DNA of 53,902 nucleotides from positions 1 through 53,902 of the forward strand of contig JAFYCE010000036.1 in the NCBI GenBank assembly GCA_017539865.1, read 5' to 3'. The position numbers and the translations under genes were made by a program. Of this stretch, positions 25,407 through 34,817 are shown one piece after another. How positions within the stretch are numbered: position 1 is the stretch's first letter; every line of letters begins with the position of its first letter. The DNA is from Alphaproteobacteria bacterium. Its GTDB lineage: Bacteria; Pseudomonadota; Alphaproteobacteria; CAAGCB01; CAG-977. A model generated the notes under the pieces. That model saw only the letters and a list, made by a program, of their open reading frames with translations, was not told where the DNA came from and did not search any database.

Positions 25407-26495
25407 ATGACAAGAAGAAAAAGTCCGTGGGATAATTCAAACGATGATGACAACAATCCGTGGCAGCCTCAACAGGGCGGCGAGGATATGGAGGCTTTGC
25501 TGCGTAAAAGCCAAAGCAAGGTACGCCGGATCATGAACGGCGGAAGAAGGGGGCGGGTCGGTAAAAAAGGGGTTTTGGGAATTGCCGCCGTTCTTGTTTT
25601 ATTGTGGATATTGACGGGATTCTATCAGGTTCAGCCGCAGGAGCAGGGCGTTGTTTTACGCTTCGGAAAATATGCTTATACGACGGCTCCCGGTCTGCAT
25701 TATCATCTGCCCTATCCGATAGAAACCGTTTTGACGCCGAACGTATCGCGCGAAAACCGTATCGAAATCGGTTTCCGTTCCGAACCCGTTCGCCGCGGCA
25801 GGGCGTTCCCGCGCGACATTCAATCGGAAAACATCGCGTTGACCGGCGATGAAAACATCGTCGAGGTCAACTTTACGGTGACTTGGAAAGTGAAAAACGC
25901 CGGCGATTATCTGTTCAACATCCGCGATCCCGAAGCGACCGTCCGTACGGCGGCGGAAAGCGCGATGCGCGATTCGATCGGGGTGACGCCGATCATGGAA
26001 ATCATCGCCGACGACCGCAAAGGCGTTCAGGAACGCGCGGAAAAAACGCTGCAGGCCTTGCTGGACCGGTATAAAGCCGGTATCGCGGTGACATCCGTTC
26101 AACTGACAAAGGCTGACGCGCCCGTTCAAGTGATCGACGCGTTCAATGATGTCCAGCGTGCCAAAGCGGACAAGGAGCGCTTGAGCAACGAAGCCGAGGC
26201 CTATCGCAACGATATTCTGCCGCGCGCCCGCGGAGACGCCTCCCGTATCATCAGCGAAGCGGAAGCGTATAAATCCCGCGTAATCGATCAGGCTAAAGGG
26301 GATACCGCCCGCTTTAACGCCGTTTTGGAAGAATATCTGAAAGACAAGGAAGTGGTCGCCCGCCGGATGTATCTGGAAGCGATGGAAGACGTTTACGGTC
26401 ATGTCGATAAAGTCATTGTCGATAAAAAGGTCGGCGGTGTCGTGCCGTATTTGCCGTTGCCGGAAATCAGCAAAAAACAGGAGAAAGCTCAATGA
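25407..26495 (+). CDS. hflK: HflK, subunit of the FtsH-modulating membrane complex
   Basis: HflK forms with HflC a large cage around the FtsH protease in the inner membrane. The product begins with a disordered Asn/Asp/Gln/Gly-rich region (NDDDNNPWQPQQGG), followed by one membrane helix (GIAAVLVLLWILTGFYQV). The SPFH/band-7 domain starts PQEQGVVLRFGKYAYTTAPG, and a long coiled coil rich in Arg/Glu/Ala (NEAEAYRNDILPRARGDASR) ends it. Length 362 is typical. The stop overlaps the hflC start by four bases. Confidence 0.96.
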   Translation: MTRRKSPWDNSNDDDNNPWQPQQGGEDMEALLRKSQSKVRRIMNGGRRGRVGKKGVLGIAAVLVLLWILTGFYQVQPQEQGVVLRFGKYAYTTAPGLHYHLPYPIETVLTPNVSRENRIEIGFRSEPVRRGRAFPRDIQSENIALTGDENIVEVNFTVTWKVKNAGDYLFNIRDPEATVRTAAESAMRDSIGVTPIMEIIADDRKGVQERAEKTLQALLDRYKAGIAVTSVQLTKADAPVQVIDAFNDVQRAKADKERLSNEAEAYRNDILPRARGDASRIISEAEAYKSRVIDQAKGDTARFNAVLEEYLKDKEVVARRMYLEAMEDVYGHVDKVIVDKKVGGVVPYLPLPEISKKQEKAQ

Positions 26496-27370
26496 AGCCG
26501 CAGATTAAGATTTTTCTGGGAATATTCGCCGTCGCGGCGTTGATCGTTTTATTGGATTCCCTGTTTATCGTACCGCAGGTACAGCAGGCGATCGTGATTC
26601 AATTCGGGGAACCCAAACGCGTTATTCAGGATCCCGGTTTGCATGCTAAAATCCCGTTCATTCAGCGCGTTCTTTTGTATGACAACCGTTTGTTGGGGCT
26701 TGATCCGCCGGCAAAGGAAGTGTTGTTGTCGGATAAAAAGCGTATTGTCGTCGATGCGTTTTTGCGTTTCAGAATTGTCAATCCGCTGTTGTTCTATCAG
26801 GCTTTGCAAACGGAGGAAATGGCTCATTCCCGTTTAAGTGACGCAACGGTTTCATCTTTGCGCGACGTGTTGGGCAAATTCGATATGAAAACTGTTTTGT
26901 CGCCGAAGCGTCCCGAAATCATGGATCAGATTCGTGACGAAGTCGACTCCAAGGCCAAAGCTTTCGGGGTGGAAGTCGTTGATGTACGTATCCGTCGCGC
27001 CGATCTGCCGGAAGAAACATCTCAGGCCGTTTATGCCCGTATGCGTTCGGAACGTGAGCGCGAAGCTAAGGAATTCCGTGCGCAGGGGCAACAGATGAAC
27101 CAGAAAATCAAGGCTGAAGCCGACCGCGATAAAATCAAACTTTTGGCTCAGGCACAAAAGGATGCTCAAATCCTCCGCGGGCAGGGCGATAAGGAAGCCG
27201 CCAACATCTGGGCGAAAGCCTCCCGTCGGGACAAGGATTTCTATGCGTTCTACCGTTCTTTGGAAGCGTATAAAAACGCGATAAAAACAGAAGGAACATC
27301 TTTGGTGATTTCGCCCGATTCCGAATTTTTCAAATTTTTCGGAACCTTGCCGGCCGGAGCAAAACACTGA
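26492..27370 (+). CDS. hflC: HflC, subunit of the FtsH-modulating membrane complex
   Basis: The 292-residue partner of HflK has an N-terminal membrane anchor (IFLGIFAVAALIVLLDSLFI), the SPFH domain beginning QQAIVIQFGEPKRVIQDPG, the family segment RRADLPEETSQAVYARMRSERER, and a C-terminal coiled coil with FYRSLEAYKNAIKTEGTSLV. It is coupled to hflK and its stop codon abuts the DUF2065 start codon. Confidence 0.96.
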   Translation: MKPQIKIFLGIFAVAALIVLLDSLFIVPQVQQAIVIQFGEPKRVIQDPGLHAKIPFIQRVLLYDNRLLGLDPPAKEVLLSDKKRIVVDAFLRFRIVNPLLFYQALQTEEMAHSRLSDATVSSLRDVLGKFDMKTVLSPKRPEIMDQIRDEVDSKAKAFGVEVVDVRIRRADLPEETSQAVYARMRSEREREAKEFRAQGQQMNQKIKAEADRDKIKLLAQAQKDAQILRGQGDKEAANIWAKASRRDKDFYAFYRSLEAYKNAIKTEGTSLVISPDSEFFKFFGTLPAGAKH

Positions 27371-27556
27371 ATGCGGGATTTGATTGTCGCGTGCATGATG
27401 GCTTTTGTTATTGAGGGCGTTTATTACGCTTTGATGCCGGAAAAGGCGCAGGAAGCCATGCGCAAACTGTCGGAAATCGATCCGGATTTGCTTCGGAAGG
27501 CCGGTGTTTTGGTCGCGGTTTTCGGCGTGATGATTATCACGATGATTAAGGGGTGA
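27371..27556 (+). CDS. DUF2065 (YjeT-like) small membrane protein
   Basis: The 61-residue protein has two membrane helices (LIVACMMAFVIEGVYYALM and AGVLVAVFGVMIITMI) separated by a short Pro/Lys/Glu-rich loop with KAQEAMRKLSEIDP. Size, helices and position after hflC match DUF2065. The role is unknown; location suggests a link to the HflKC-FtsH complex. Its ATG immediately follows the hflC stop. Confidence 0.88.
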   Translation: MRDLIVACMMAFVIEGVYYALMPEKAQEAMRKLSEIDPDLLRKAGVLVAVFGVMIITMIKG

Positions 27557-27558
27557 TG

Positions 27559-28971
27559 ATGGTTTTAAAAATAGCCGCCGTTTTTTTTACGCTTTTTTGC
27601 CGGACAGTGTCGGCGCAGACGGTCGTGTCTTTTGCGGATACCGTTCAAAAAGTCCTGCCTTCCGTTGTCAGCGTATCGGCAACAAAGATCGCCGCCGAAC
27701 CTCCTGAAATGATGCTGGCTTTGCGCGGTTCTCCGTTCGAGCAGTTTTTTAAAGACGTTTACCGTGACGGCGGTTTCGATATGCCGAAATCCATTCTTCT
27801 CGGTTCCGGATTTATTTATGACAGTGACGGTCATGTGATTACCAGCGCGCATGTTGTTGAAAGTATGTCGGTCGTTACCGTGACGCTGAACGACGGCACC
27901 GCCATGGAAGGGAAAGTGGCGGGGCGCGATCCCAAGACGGATTTGGCTTTGATCAAAATCGAAGCAAAGGATTTGACGCCGGTCGTTGTCGGTTCTTCGG
28001 ACGCGGCGAAAATCGGCGATCCTGTGTTGGCTGTCGGCAATCCGTTCGGGCTGGGAAATACGGTGACTTCCGGCATTATATCCGCGCGTTCCCGTGATAT
28101 TCAGGTCGGCCCTTATGATGATTTCATTCAGACGGACGCGGCCATTAACCGCGGCAATTCGGGCGGTCCTCTGTTTAATGCGGACGGGGAAATGATCGGT
28201 GTGAACACGGCTATTTTTTCACCGTCCGGCGGCAGTGTCGGCATTGCTTTCGCCGTGCCGTCGAAAATGGTTAAAACCGTTGCGGAAGCTTTGATTAAAG
28301 ACGGTGTCGTGAAACGCGGCCGCTTGGGAATAAAAGTTCAAACGGTCACACCGGAAATCGCCAAGACTTTAGGCTTGGGCAAGCCGCGCGGAGCTTTGAT
28401 CGCCGGCGTGGATAAAGCGACTTTGTCCGGAAAAACGGATATTCAAACGGGCGACGTGATTTTGCGCTTTGACGGGCAGGATGTCATTTCTATGCGCGAT
28501 TTGCCGCGTATGGCGGCGGAAACGCCTATCGGTAAAACCGTTCCTGCGACTGTTTGGCGGGATGGCAAAGAACGGCGGATCGATATGACCGTTTTTGAAA
28601 TGAAGGAACCGGTCGTCGCTTCCGCTCTTCCGGACAGTGCGCCGGCGGAAACGATAACGGCGCGCAATATCCCGTTATTGGGAATTAAAGTTGCGGAAAT
28701 GACGCCGGAGCTTCGTCGGAAATATCGCTTGGCTAAAAATGCGCAGGGGTTGGTTGTCCTTTCCGTTTCCGCTAAATCGGACGCGGCAGCCAAAGGGCTG
28801 CGTGCGGGAGATTTGCTGGTTGAATTGGATCGCAAAAGCGTTGCCGGTTTAAACGCGTTAGCCTTGTGGGAAAAGGAGGCCGCCGAAATGGGACAGGAAT
28901 CCGCATTTGTTTTGATTGACCGTAACGGAGATCGGTTTTTTGCCGTTGTCCGGTTCGCACCCGTTTCATAG
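27559..28971 (+). CDS. degQ: DegP/DegQ-type periplasmic serine protease
   Basis: The 470-residue protein is exported (signal IAAVFFTLFCRTVSA) and has a trypsin-like protease domain with the triad His (VITSAHVVES), Asp (PKTDLALIKI) and Ser (NRGNSGGPLF). Two PDZ domains follow, the first from about residue 255 (RGRLGIKVQTVTPEIAKTLG). HtrA proteases degrade or protect misfolded envelope proteins. Genes of this kind next to hflKC are a common alphaproteobacterial arrangement. ATG 27559 is preferred, with AAGGGG five bases upstream; earlier ATG or GTG codons overlap the previous stop. Confidence 0.95.
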   Translation: MVLKIAAVFFTLFCRTVSAQTVVSFADTVQKVLPSVVSVSATKIAAEPPEMMLALRGSPFEQFFKDVYRDGGFDMPKSILLGSGFIYDSDGHVITSAHVVESMSVVTVTLNDGTAMEGKVAGRDPKTDLALIKIEAKDLTPVVVGSSDAAKIGDPVLAVGNPFGLGNTVTSGIISARSRDIQVGPYDDFIQTDAAINRGNSGGPLFNADGEMIGVNTAIFSPSGGSVGIAFAVPSKMVKTVAEALIKDGVVKRGRLGIKVQTVTPEIAKTLGLGKPRGALIAGVDKATLSGKTDIQTGDVILRFDGQDVISMRDLPRMAAETPIGKTVPATVWRDGKERRIDMTVFEMKEPVVASALPDSAPAETITARNIPLLGIKVAEMTPELRRKYRLAKNAQGLVVLSVSAKSDAAAKGLRAGDLLVELDRKSVAGLNALALWEKEAAEMGQESAFVLIDRNGDRFFAVVRFAPVS

Positions 28972-28980
28972 GCTTTGGCA

Positions 28981-29445
28981 ATGCGCGTAGATTTTTATCA
29001 TTTGCAGAAATCAACCTTGGATCAGGCTTTGCCTGTTTTGGCGGAAAAGGTCTGTGCGCTTGGAAAACGATTGTTGATTCAAACCGGTATGAGTGAAAAA
29101 GCGGATTATATCAATACGTTGCTGTGGACATATAAGCCGGATTCATGGTTGCCGCACGGGACACGGGCGGATGGTTTTGAAAATGATCAACCCGTTTTCA
29201 TCTCGGTCGGAAGCGAAAATCCCAATCATGCGGAAATGGTGATGCTGACCGACGGGGGAACGTTGGATGATATCCGGTCGTTCGAACGGTGTCTGAATTT
29301 ATTCGACGGTCTTGATCCGGCGGCTGTTCAAAAAGCCCGCGAATTATGGAAAGCCGTTGTCCAAGAAGGACACGAAGCCTATTATTGGCAGCAAAACGAT
29401 GCCGGCAAATGGGAAATGAAAGCCTCTATAGTTCCGGAAAAATAA
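28981..29445 (+). CDS. holC: DNA polymerase III subunit chi
   Basis: The 154-residue product has the chi fold: MRVDFYHLQKSTLDQALP at the N terminus, KRLLIQTGMSEKADYINTLLW, WLPHGTRADGF and QPVFISVGSENPNHAEMVM, and a helical end. Chi links the clamp loader to single-strand binding protein at the replication fork. ATG 28981 is preferred over a TTG two codons upstream. It follows the degQ stop by 9 bases. Confidence 0.93.
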   Translation: MRVDFYHLQKSTLDQALPVLAEKVCALGKRLLIQTGMSEKADYINTLLWTYKPDSWLPHGTRADGFENDQPVFISVGSENPNHAEMVMLTDGGTLDDIRSFERCLNLFDGLDPAAVQKARELWKAVVQEGHEAYYWQQNDAGKWEMKASIVPEK

Positions 29446-29461
29446 ATTTACAGCCACTTTT

Positions 29462-31141
29462 TCAGCGGTGCTTTTCCAAAGCGAGCAAGTCTTCTTCCGC
29501 GCTGGAAATCAAATCTTTGCGAGACAGATAATTTGACAGATCTCCGCGTGTGTTGACATCCGTCAAGGGCAAATCGTCCTTTAGCGGAATTTCCTTGATA
29601 TAATCGGAATGCTCTATCAGTGTCGGAACCCATTGGGAATCTTCAGGGATGATTTTGACGTCTTTGAATAAATCCCGCGGCCATAAAACGGGATTGTGCC
29701 GGATACCGTTGAAAGTCGGAACAACGACCGGACGTCGGGAGGCGCTAAAATCAAAGGCGTCTATCATTTTATCAATGTATTCTTCCGTAAAAGCGGGCAT
29801 GTCCGCCGGCAGAACGATCGCTCCGGCCATATCCGGCGGCAACACGGCCAATCCTAAGCGAATGGAACCTAAAACACCGGAAACGTAATCGGGATTGCGG
29901 ACAATCTTGACATCATATTGTTCCAATCGCCGTTCAATGAATTTCGCGTCATGTCCCGTGACAACAGCGACATAATCCGCTCGGGAAGATAAAGCCGAAC
30001 GCACAACATGGTCAATCATCGGCAAACCGTTGACGGATTCCAAAAGTTTATTCGAACCGTGCATTCTGCGGCCGGATCCGGCGGCTAAAATGACAACGGC
30101 AATTTTTTCGCTGTCAGACAGGGAGCCGAAGCTGAACGACTTCTGCATTTGCTCCGGTGTAATCTTTTTTGTCATACGTCCCAACGAAATGCCGTTTAGT
30201 GCCAAAGAAGAAAAGTCTTCCGCCGCGGGCAGGGATTTTGTCGCCAGAAAGCGAAACAGTCTGTCCAGAGCCTGATTTTCGGCATCTTTAGCGCAAAAGC
30301 CTATTAACTTGACCTCGTTTTTATGTCCGATGACGACAGACAAGCCCGTATCAACAGGCCATCCCAAACGGTCAATATCACCGGCCGCTTCTTTGAACCC
30401 CGAAGGAACAACGTCATCCCGATGCAATGGCGGTATTTGACTTTCGACCAGAACGATTTCCGCCTGTGCGTCAATGGCATTGCGTACGGCTTTTTCTACG
30501 GCGGCGGCTGTGTGTTCGCACAGATCGGAGTACACGACATTAAAGCCGAATGCGCCGAAACGGCTGGTTTGCTTGGTTTCATCCAAAGACGGAATGGAGC
30601 TGTTGTTCATTAAAGTCCGGATGAAACCGATTTTGCAAAAAGCGTAGGGATGAACTTTTAACAAAGGCCCCGTTCCGGATATTTTTGTAATGGCTTCATT
30701 TAGTACTCCTGCATTTACGGCCAGTCCGGTCAAACGCAGATTGGCAATGAATTGCCCTTTATAAACAGGAGTGTTCGGCTGAATCGTAATCAGGGATATG
30801 CCTTCATTGTGTGCATTGAAGCGGTTCAGACGATCCCGTTCAAAAACCAAAACGCCATCCGTATCGGCGAATATTTCACTGTATCCCGATTTATTCGGTA
30901 TTGTATAACGTAAAAAATCCCCGATAAGAGATTTCAATAAAACATCCGCCGCTGTTTCAGGCAAAATGTCTTCGGATGAAAATTGGACTCCCGTTATGGT
31001 TTTGACGCCGGAATATTTTAACAGACTGATATCGGAAGAAGTGAGAATGGTCCCCTTTTTCAAGGTTCCTTCCCGACATTTGACGTCGTGAACCAATTCG
31101 ATTCCTAAAGCGTCATAAACGGGAAATTCTCCGAACTTCAT
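29462..31141 (-). CDS. Molybdopterin-binding domain fused to MocA-like nucleotidyltransferase
   Basis: The 559-residue protein has two parts. Residues 1-340 form a MoeA/CinA-like molybdopterin-binding region: FPVYDALGIELVHDV, a SAF-like strand KKGTILTSSDISLLKYSGV, and PLHRDDVVPSGFKEAAGDI with the acidic active-site-like stretch. Residues about 365-559 form a nucleotidyltransferase with VVILAAGSGRRMHGSNKLLE and IVLPADMPAFTEEYIDKM, as in MobA/MocA enzymes. Such fusions occur in alphaproteobacteria and are thought to modify molybdenum cofactor with CMP or GMP. No molybdoenzyme gene is in the window. It starts 12 bases after the YdbH-like gene ends. Confidence 0.88.
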   Translation of the reverse strand: MKFGEFPVYDALGIELVHDVKCREGTLKKGTILTSSDISLLKYSGVKTITGVQFSSEDILPETAADVLLKSLIGDFLRYTIPNKSGYSEIFADTDGVLVFERDRLNRFNAHNEGISLITIQPNTPVYKGQFIANLRLTGLAVNAGVLNEAITKISGTGPLLKVHPYAFCKIGFIRTLMNNSSIPSLDETKQTSRFGAFGFNVVYSDLCEHTAAAVEKAVRNAIDAQAEIVLVESQIPPLHRDDVVPSGFKEAAGDIDRLGWPVDTGLSVVIGHKNEVKLIGFCAKDAENQALDRLFRFLATKSLPAAEDFSSLALNGISLGRMTKKITPEQMQKSFSFGSLSDSEKIAVVILAAGSGRRMHGSNKLLESVNGLPMIDHVVRSALSSRADYVAVVTGHDAKFIERRLEQYDVKIVRNPDYVSGVLGSIRLGLAVLPPDMAGAIVLPADMPAFTEEYIDKMIDAFDFSASRRPVVVPTFNGIRHNPVLWPRDLFKDVKIIPEDSQWVPTLIEHSDYIKEIPLKDDLPLTDVNTRGDLSNYLSRKDLISSAEEDLLALEKHR

Positions 31142-31153
31142 ACGTTTTTTTCC

Positions 31154-34066
31154 TTATTTTGAATAGTTTTGAACGGCCTGTAAAATCTCCGGCGGAATTT
31201 CAGGAATCCCGCGAACATCCTGTTTCAACAGACTTTTAAAACTGCCCTTGAAATCGAAAGCCACTTCTTGATCGTTTGCTTCCGTTTCCAACGGCGAATG
31301 TCCGGTTATGGATACATTAAAAGAAGTCGCTCTGTCTATCTGTCCTTTAGCTGTAATTTTCATTTTTTTGACGATGACATCCTTAAGATAAGACTGCATT
31401 TGCGGATTCATTTTGCTTTGCAAAGATTTGGGAGCCGTAAAATGCAATGTCCCCGGCAACTTGCTTGTGAAGAGGGCTTTTTCAATGTTTAACGGTTTGT
31501 TTTTGCCCGCAAAAGAGAGTATCCATTCGGAATTAAGTATGCCGTCCGCCTGCAAAGCGTCGGATACCATGTTTTGCGTTAAAATCGACATGTTGATGCC
31601 GTTCCCTTCCAGCAAAATCTGGGAAGACCGGCCTTCGGGAGAAACGGTAAATGATTTTATCGTTTTAAATTGTCCATCAGCATATTTCATACGGGCATTG
31701 GCGATTTCAACCCCTTTATCCGGCTGAATTTGATAGGTGAATAAAGCGTTCTGAAACGGAATTCCCGTTTTTAACAGATTGACTGACAGTTGTTGATTTT
31801 CAGGCGTTGCCAAAGGTGATAAAGATGTCAGCGTAATAACGCCGGTGACACCGTCAAAACGGATGTTGTTCCAATCGGTTTGAATGTTTTCCAACAGAAT
31901 ATTCAGCGGTCCCGCTATTATTTTGTTTTTGATGGCAATGCGGCCTTTGGCGGCAACGGTTCCGGTTGTAGTGTCGGGAACATAATTCAGCATGAAAGGA
32001 AAAACGGTGCTTAATTTCAATCCGGAATCCGATAGGACGAGTTTCGGAACGACAATGGATAAATCCCATTCGCGGGATACCAGAGAATAAGATCCGTTAA
32101 TGTTTGCGGAAGCCAATCCGTTTTGAATTTGGATGTCCGAATTTATCCCAAATTCCCCCCTATTTTGGGGGCGAATGCGCAAATCCATGGAAAATTCAGG
32201 AAGAATATCCGGTTTGGCCAATGTGACGTTGGAAACACGCAAACGGGCTTCCGGCAGGGAAGCTGAAGAAAAGACTGTAACGCCTTGAATGCCGGTCATG
32301 CGGATATCTTTATCGGCGAAACCGGATTGCACAAACGTCGCATCGCCGGAGTAAGCGCCTGAAAATACATTATATTTGATGCGTGTTTTCAAACCGTTTA
32401 TCGCAGCCGCTATTTGAGAACTGGCGTAATCGTCGGCTAAATACAGTTGTGTTTTGAAGCCTGATACGGATGTTGCTAAAGAAAGAACATTGTTTTCAAA
32501 TCTTAAAAACGACTCTTTTGAATCGGGAATGAGAGTCAAATCCACAGGTGTAAGAAATTTGATTTGTTTTTGAAGTCCTGTTGTTTGCAAACCGGAGAAA
32601 GCGAATTTCATCGGTTTGTTCAAAGAAAAAGAACAATTTGCACCGGCACATGAAAATTTCAAATCGGATTCCATATTCAAATCCCGAATGGCCGTTTGTC
32701 CGTTCGTTAAGGATGACGCTTCCAAATGCAGCGGAAGCATCCCGTCAAATTTTTGAAATGTTCCTTTTATCGTGACATTTTCGGCCTTCAGCGATAAAGA
32801 GCCGACGAATTTCCCGATCGCATCTTTCGGATCGTCGAAAGATCTGTCCAAATCGACGGAAATATCAAAGCCGGATTCTTTCGGTGTGACGCCGGCAAGC
32901 AATTTCAATTTTTGCGACGAAGAGGATATTAGCAAATCCGCCGTTCCCGTCGATAATACACCGTTATCAACGGCAATTTCCAGATTTCCCGTGACAGAAC
33001 CTATCTTTTCCTCTTTTTTCAAGACGTTGCCTTCTGTAATTTCGGCTTTGATTCGGGAAGACATGGCTGTTTTGTTTAAAGAGGTATCCACCTTTAAAGA
33101 AACAAACGGTGTTGTGTAATCCGTTGAAGCCTGCAAATTCAATCCCGCTCTGTTCCAAGAACCGTTGGCATTGAATTTAATGAAAATCGTGTTGTCGATT
33201 TCCTCTTCTTCACCGTCTTCGTTGATGATTTTTTCAGGCGGCGCATCATTTTTTAAGACCAGAGTACCATTTTGAATACGCAGGGAATTAATCGTCAGCA
33301 TATTATCTTTTCGGGCGCTGATTGGCGAGGAAATCAAATCATCCAGAACACCAAGGGAAATGCCGTCATTTCTTTTTTCGCCGTTGATTGTGACTCCCGA
33401 CAGTTCCATGGAACGGATGGTGTTGTTTTTATACAAATCAAATAAAGAATAGTTGAATTTTATCGAAGAAACCGTCATCGTTCCGGTTTTGTCTGCGACA
33501 TTGGTCAAAACCATCGTGTCCGAGGTCAGTTCTTTAAGAGTGAATTTTTTAAACGGCATGCCGTTGGCGGCAAACAAAGCCGGCAATTTCTTTTCTGCGA
33601 TTATCGGCAGCGAAGAATAAACGCCGGCGCAAATAATGCCCAGCAAGAAAAGAATGATGGCAAATCGAATCAATTTATTGGAAAGAAGCTTCTTTACCAT
33701 TATTTTTAATTCTTTTGCTTGTTTGCTTTCCGGTTTTCCTTCATCCAAAAGGGGCTGGGTGTTCGGATCCAAATTGGGGCCGTTTCTGTTTTTTCTGCGT
33801 ATGGACGCTTTTTCACTTGCGGCGGCGGAAGTGTTTGTATTTTTCTTTTCCTCCGGCGGTAATTCAGGTTCGGCCGTTTCCGTATGCTGCGCTTCAAGCT
33901 GTGCCGCCGGATCGGTACTTTCCGCAGCGGAACTCTGCGGAGCGGGTTGTGCGACCGGAGTTTCTTTTCGTATCGTCGGTACTTTAATCCGTTTTATCAA
34001 AGGGGTTTTTGTTGCAGAAGATGGCGTTGCGTTCTGTTGCGTTCCGTTTGTGTTGTCGTTTGCCAT
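31154..34066 (-). CDS. YdbH-like large envelope protein (AsmA-like superfamily)
   Basis: The 970-residue protein opens with a disordered Thr/Ser/Glu/Pro-rich cytoplasmic region (about 140 residues), then one membrane helix (LIRFAIILFLLGIICAGVYS). A very long periplasmic part of repeating beta strands follows, with segments such as GTMTVSSIKFNYSLFDLY and KGRIAIKNKIIAGPLNILL. This layout fits YdbH/TamB/AsmA-like bridge proteins that carry phospholipid between membranes; the exact subfamily is inference. ATG 34066 is preferred, with a GGGGGGAAG site. A more upstream ATG at 34138 adds a Lys-rich segment without support. Confidence 0.78.
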   Translation of the reverse strand: MANDNTNGTQQNATPSSATKTPLIKRIKVPTIRKETPVAQPAPQSSAAESTDPAAQLEAQHTETAEPELPPEEKKNTNTSAAASEKASIRRKNRNGPNLDPNTQPLLDEGKPESKQAKELKIMVKKLLSNKLIRFAIILFLLGIICAGVYSSLPIIAEKKLPALFAANGMPFKKFTLKELTSDTMVLTNVADKTGTMTVSSIKFNYSLFDLYKNNTIRSMELSGVTINGEKRNDGISLGVLDDLISSPISARKDNMLTINSLRIQNGTLVLKNDAPPEKIINEDGEEEEIDNTIFIKFNANGSWNRAGLNLQASTDYTTPFVSLKVDTSLNKTAMSSRIKAEITEGNVLKKEEKIGSVTGNLEIAVDNGVLSTGTADLLISSSSQKLKLLAGVTPKESGFDISVDLDRSFDDPKDAIGKFVGSLSLKAENVTIKGTFQKFDGMLPLHLEASSLTNGQTAIRDLNMESDLKFSCAGANCSFSLNKPMKFAFSGLQTTGLQKQIKFLTPVDLTLIPDSKESFLRFENNVLSLATSVSGFKTQLYLADDYASSQIAAAINGLKTRIKYNVFSGAYSGDATFVQSGFADKDIRMTGIQGVTVFSSASLPEARLRVSNVTLAKPDILPEFSMDLRIRPQNRGEFGINSDIQIQNGLASANINGSYSLVSREWDLSIVVPKLVLSDSGLKLSTVFPFMLNYVPDTTTGTVAAKGRIAIKNKIIAGPLNILLENIQTDWNNIRFDGVTGVITLTSLSPLATPENQQLSVNLLKTGIPFQNALFTYQIQPDKGVEIANARMKYADGQFKTIKSFTVSPEGRSSQILLEGNGINMSILTQNMVSDALQADGILNSEWILSFAGKNKPLNIEKALFTSKLPGTLHFTAPKSLQSKMNPQMQSYLKDVIVKKMKITAKGQIDRATSFNVSITGHSPLETEANDQEVAFDFKGSFKSLLKQDVRGIPEIPPEILQAVQNYSK

Positions 34067-34173
34067 AAGATACTTCCCCCCCTTTGCAAAATTTAACTTT
34101 TTCTTTATCGGATAACAGTAATTTCTAAAAAACTGCATATCATTCTTTTATCTGAATTTTGGAGAAATATCAA

Positions 34174-34710
34174 ATGGAAATACCGCCGGTGGATTCTGTT
34201 TTTGACGCGGCCGAATGGTTTTTGGATACGGCGTTGAACGACGGGGAATATCTTCAGCCGATGAAAATGCAGTATTTGATGTTTCTGGCGCAAGGATATT
34301 ATGCGGCTTTGACGAAAGGAAAACGTTTCATACCTTCCGTTTTTCTGGCGACCGAACGCGGTCCCGTCGAACCGAATTCTTACAGATTGTACGGTTCGGA
34401 ACGCCCCGCTTTGTCCGCCCGCAGGATGAATCGCGTCACGTCCTCTTTTTTGCAGACGATTTGGGCGAGATTCGGAGCGTATTCACCGGATTATATTTAC
34501 AGATTGATATCAACGCATCCTCCTTATGTCGAAGCTTTCGCCGCCGGTGAAAAATCCGAAATCAGTCTGGCATCCATGGCGGAATATTATGCCGGCCGCG
34601 CGGAAAAGGATGAAAGGTTGAAAAAGGCGGAATTCGGAACGACCAGAATCCTGCGTTCTCAAACGGGAAAGGCGGTCGCCGTGAAAAAATGGATTCCGCA
34701 GAAGAAATAA
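34174..34710 (+). CDS. Panacea-domain (DUF4065, SocA-like) protein
   Basis: The 178-residue protein shows AAEWFLDTALNDGEYLQPMK, QYLMFLAQGYYAALTKGK, and VFLATERGPVEPNSYRLYG, the hallmark of Panacea/SocA proteins. Caulobacter SocA is a proteolytic adaptor antitoxin for SocB. No toxin partner lies next to this gene: the upstream gene is divergent and the downstream one encodes an envelope protein. A solitary regulator role is as likely. Start ATG 34174 has GGAG nine bases upstream. Confidence 0.85.
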   Translation: MEIPPVDSVFDAAEWFLDTALNDGEYLQPMKMQYLMFLAQGYYAALTKGKRFIPSVFLATERGPVEPNSYRLYGSERPALSARRMNRVTSSFLQTIWARFGAYSPDYIYRLISTHPPYVEAFAAGEKSEISLASMAEYYAGRAEKDERLKKAEFGTTRILRSQTGKAVAVKKWIPQKK

Positions 34711-34817
34711 ACCGTTGTGGAAAAGAAATTATTCATAGATAATTAAGAAGTTGTCCGTAATCTTAAAAAAGGAAGCTTGACTTCGGTTGAAGCGAAAATC
34801 CTGTTATGGAGCAGAGA

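Noticed and set aside
25656..26492. A 278-codon open frame opposite hflK
   Set aside because: It is the complement of a clear HflK gene in a GC-biased region. The predicted protein matches nothing recognisable.
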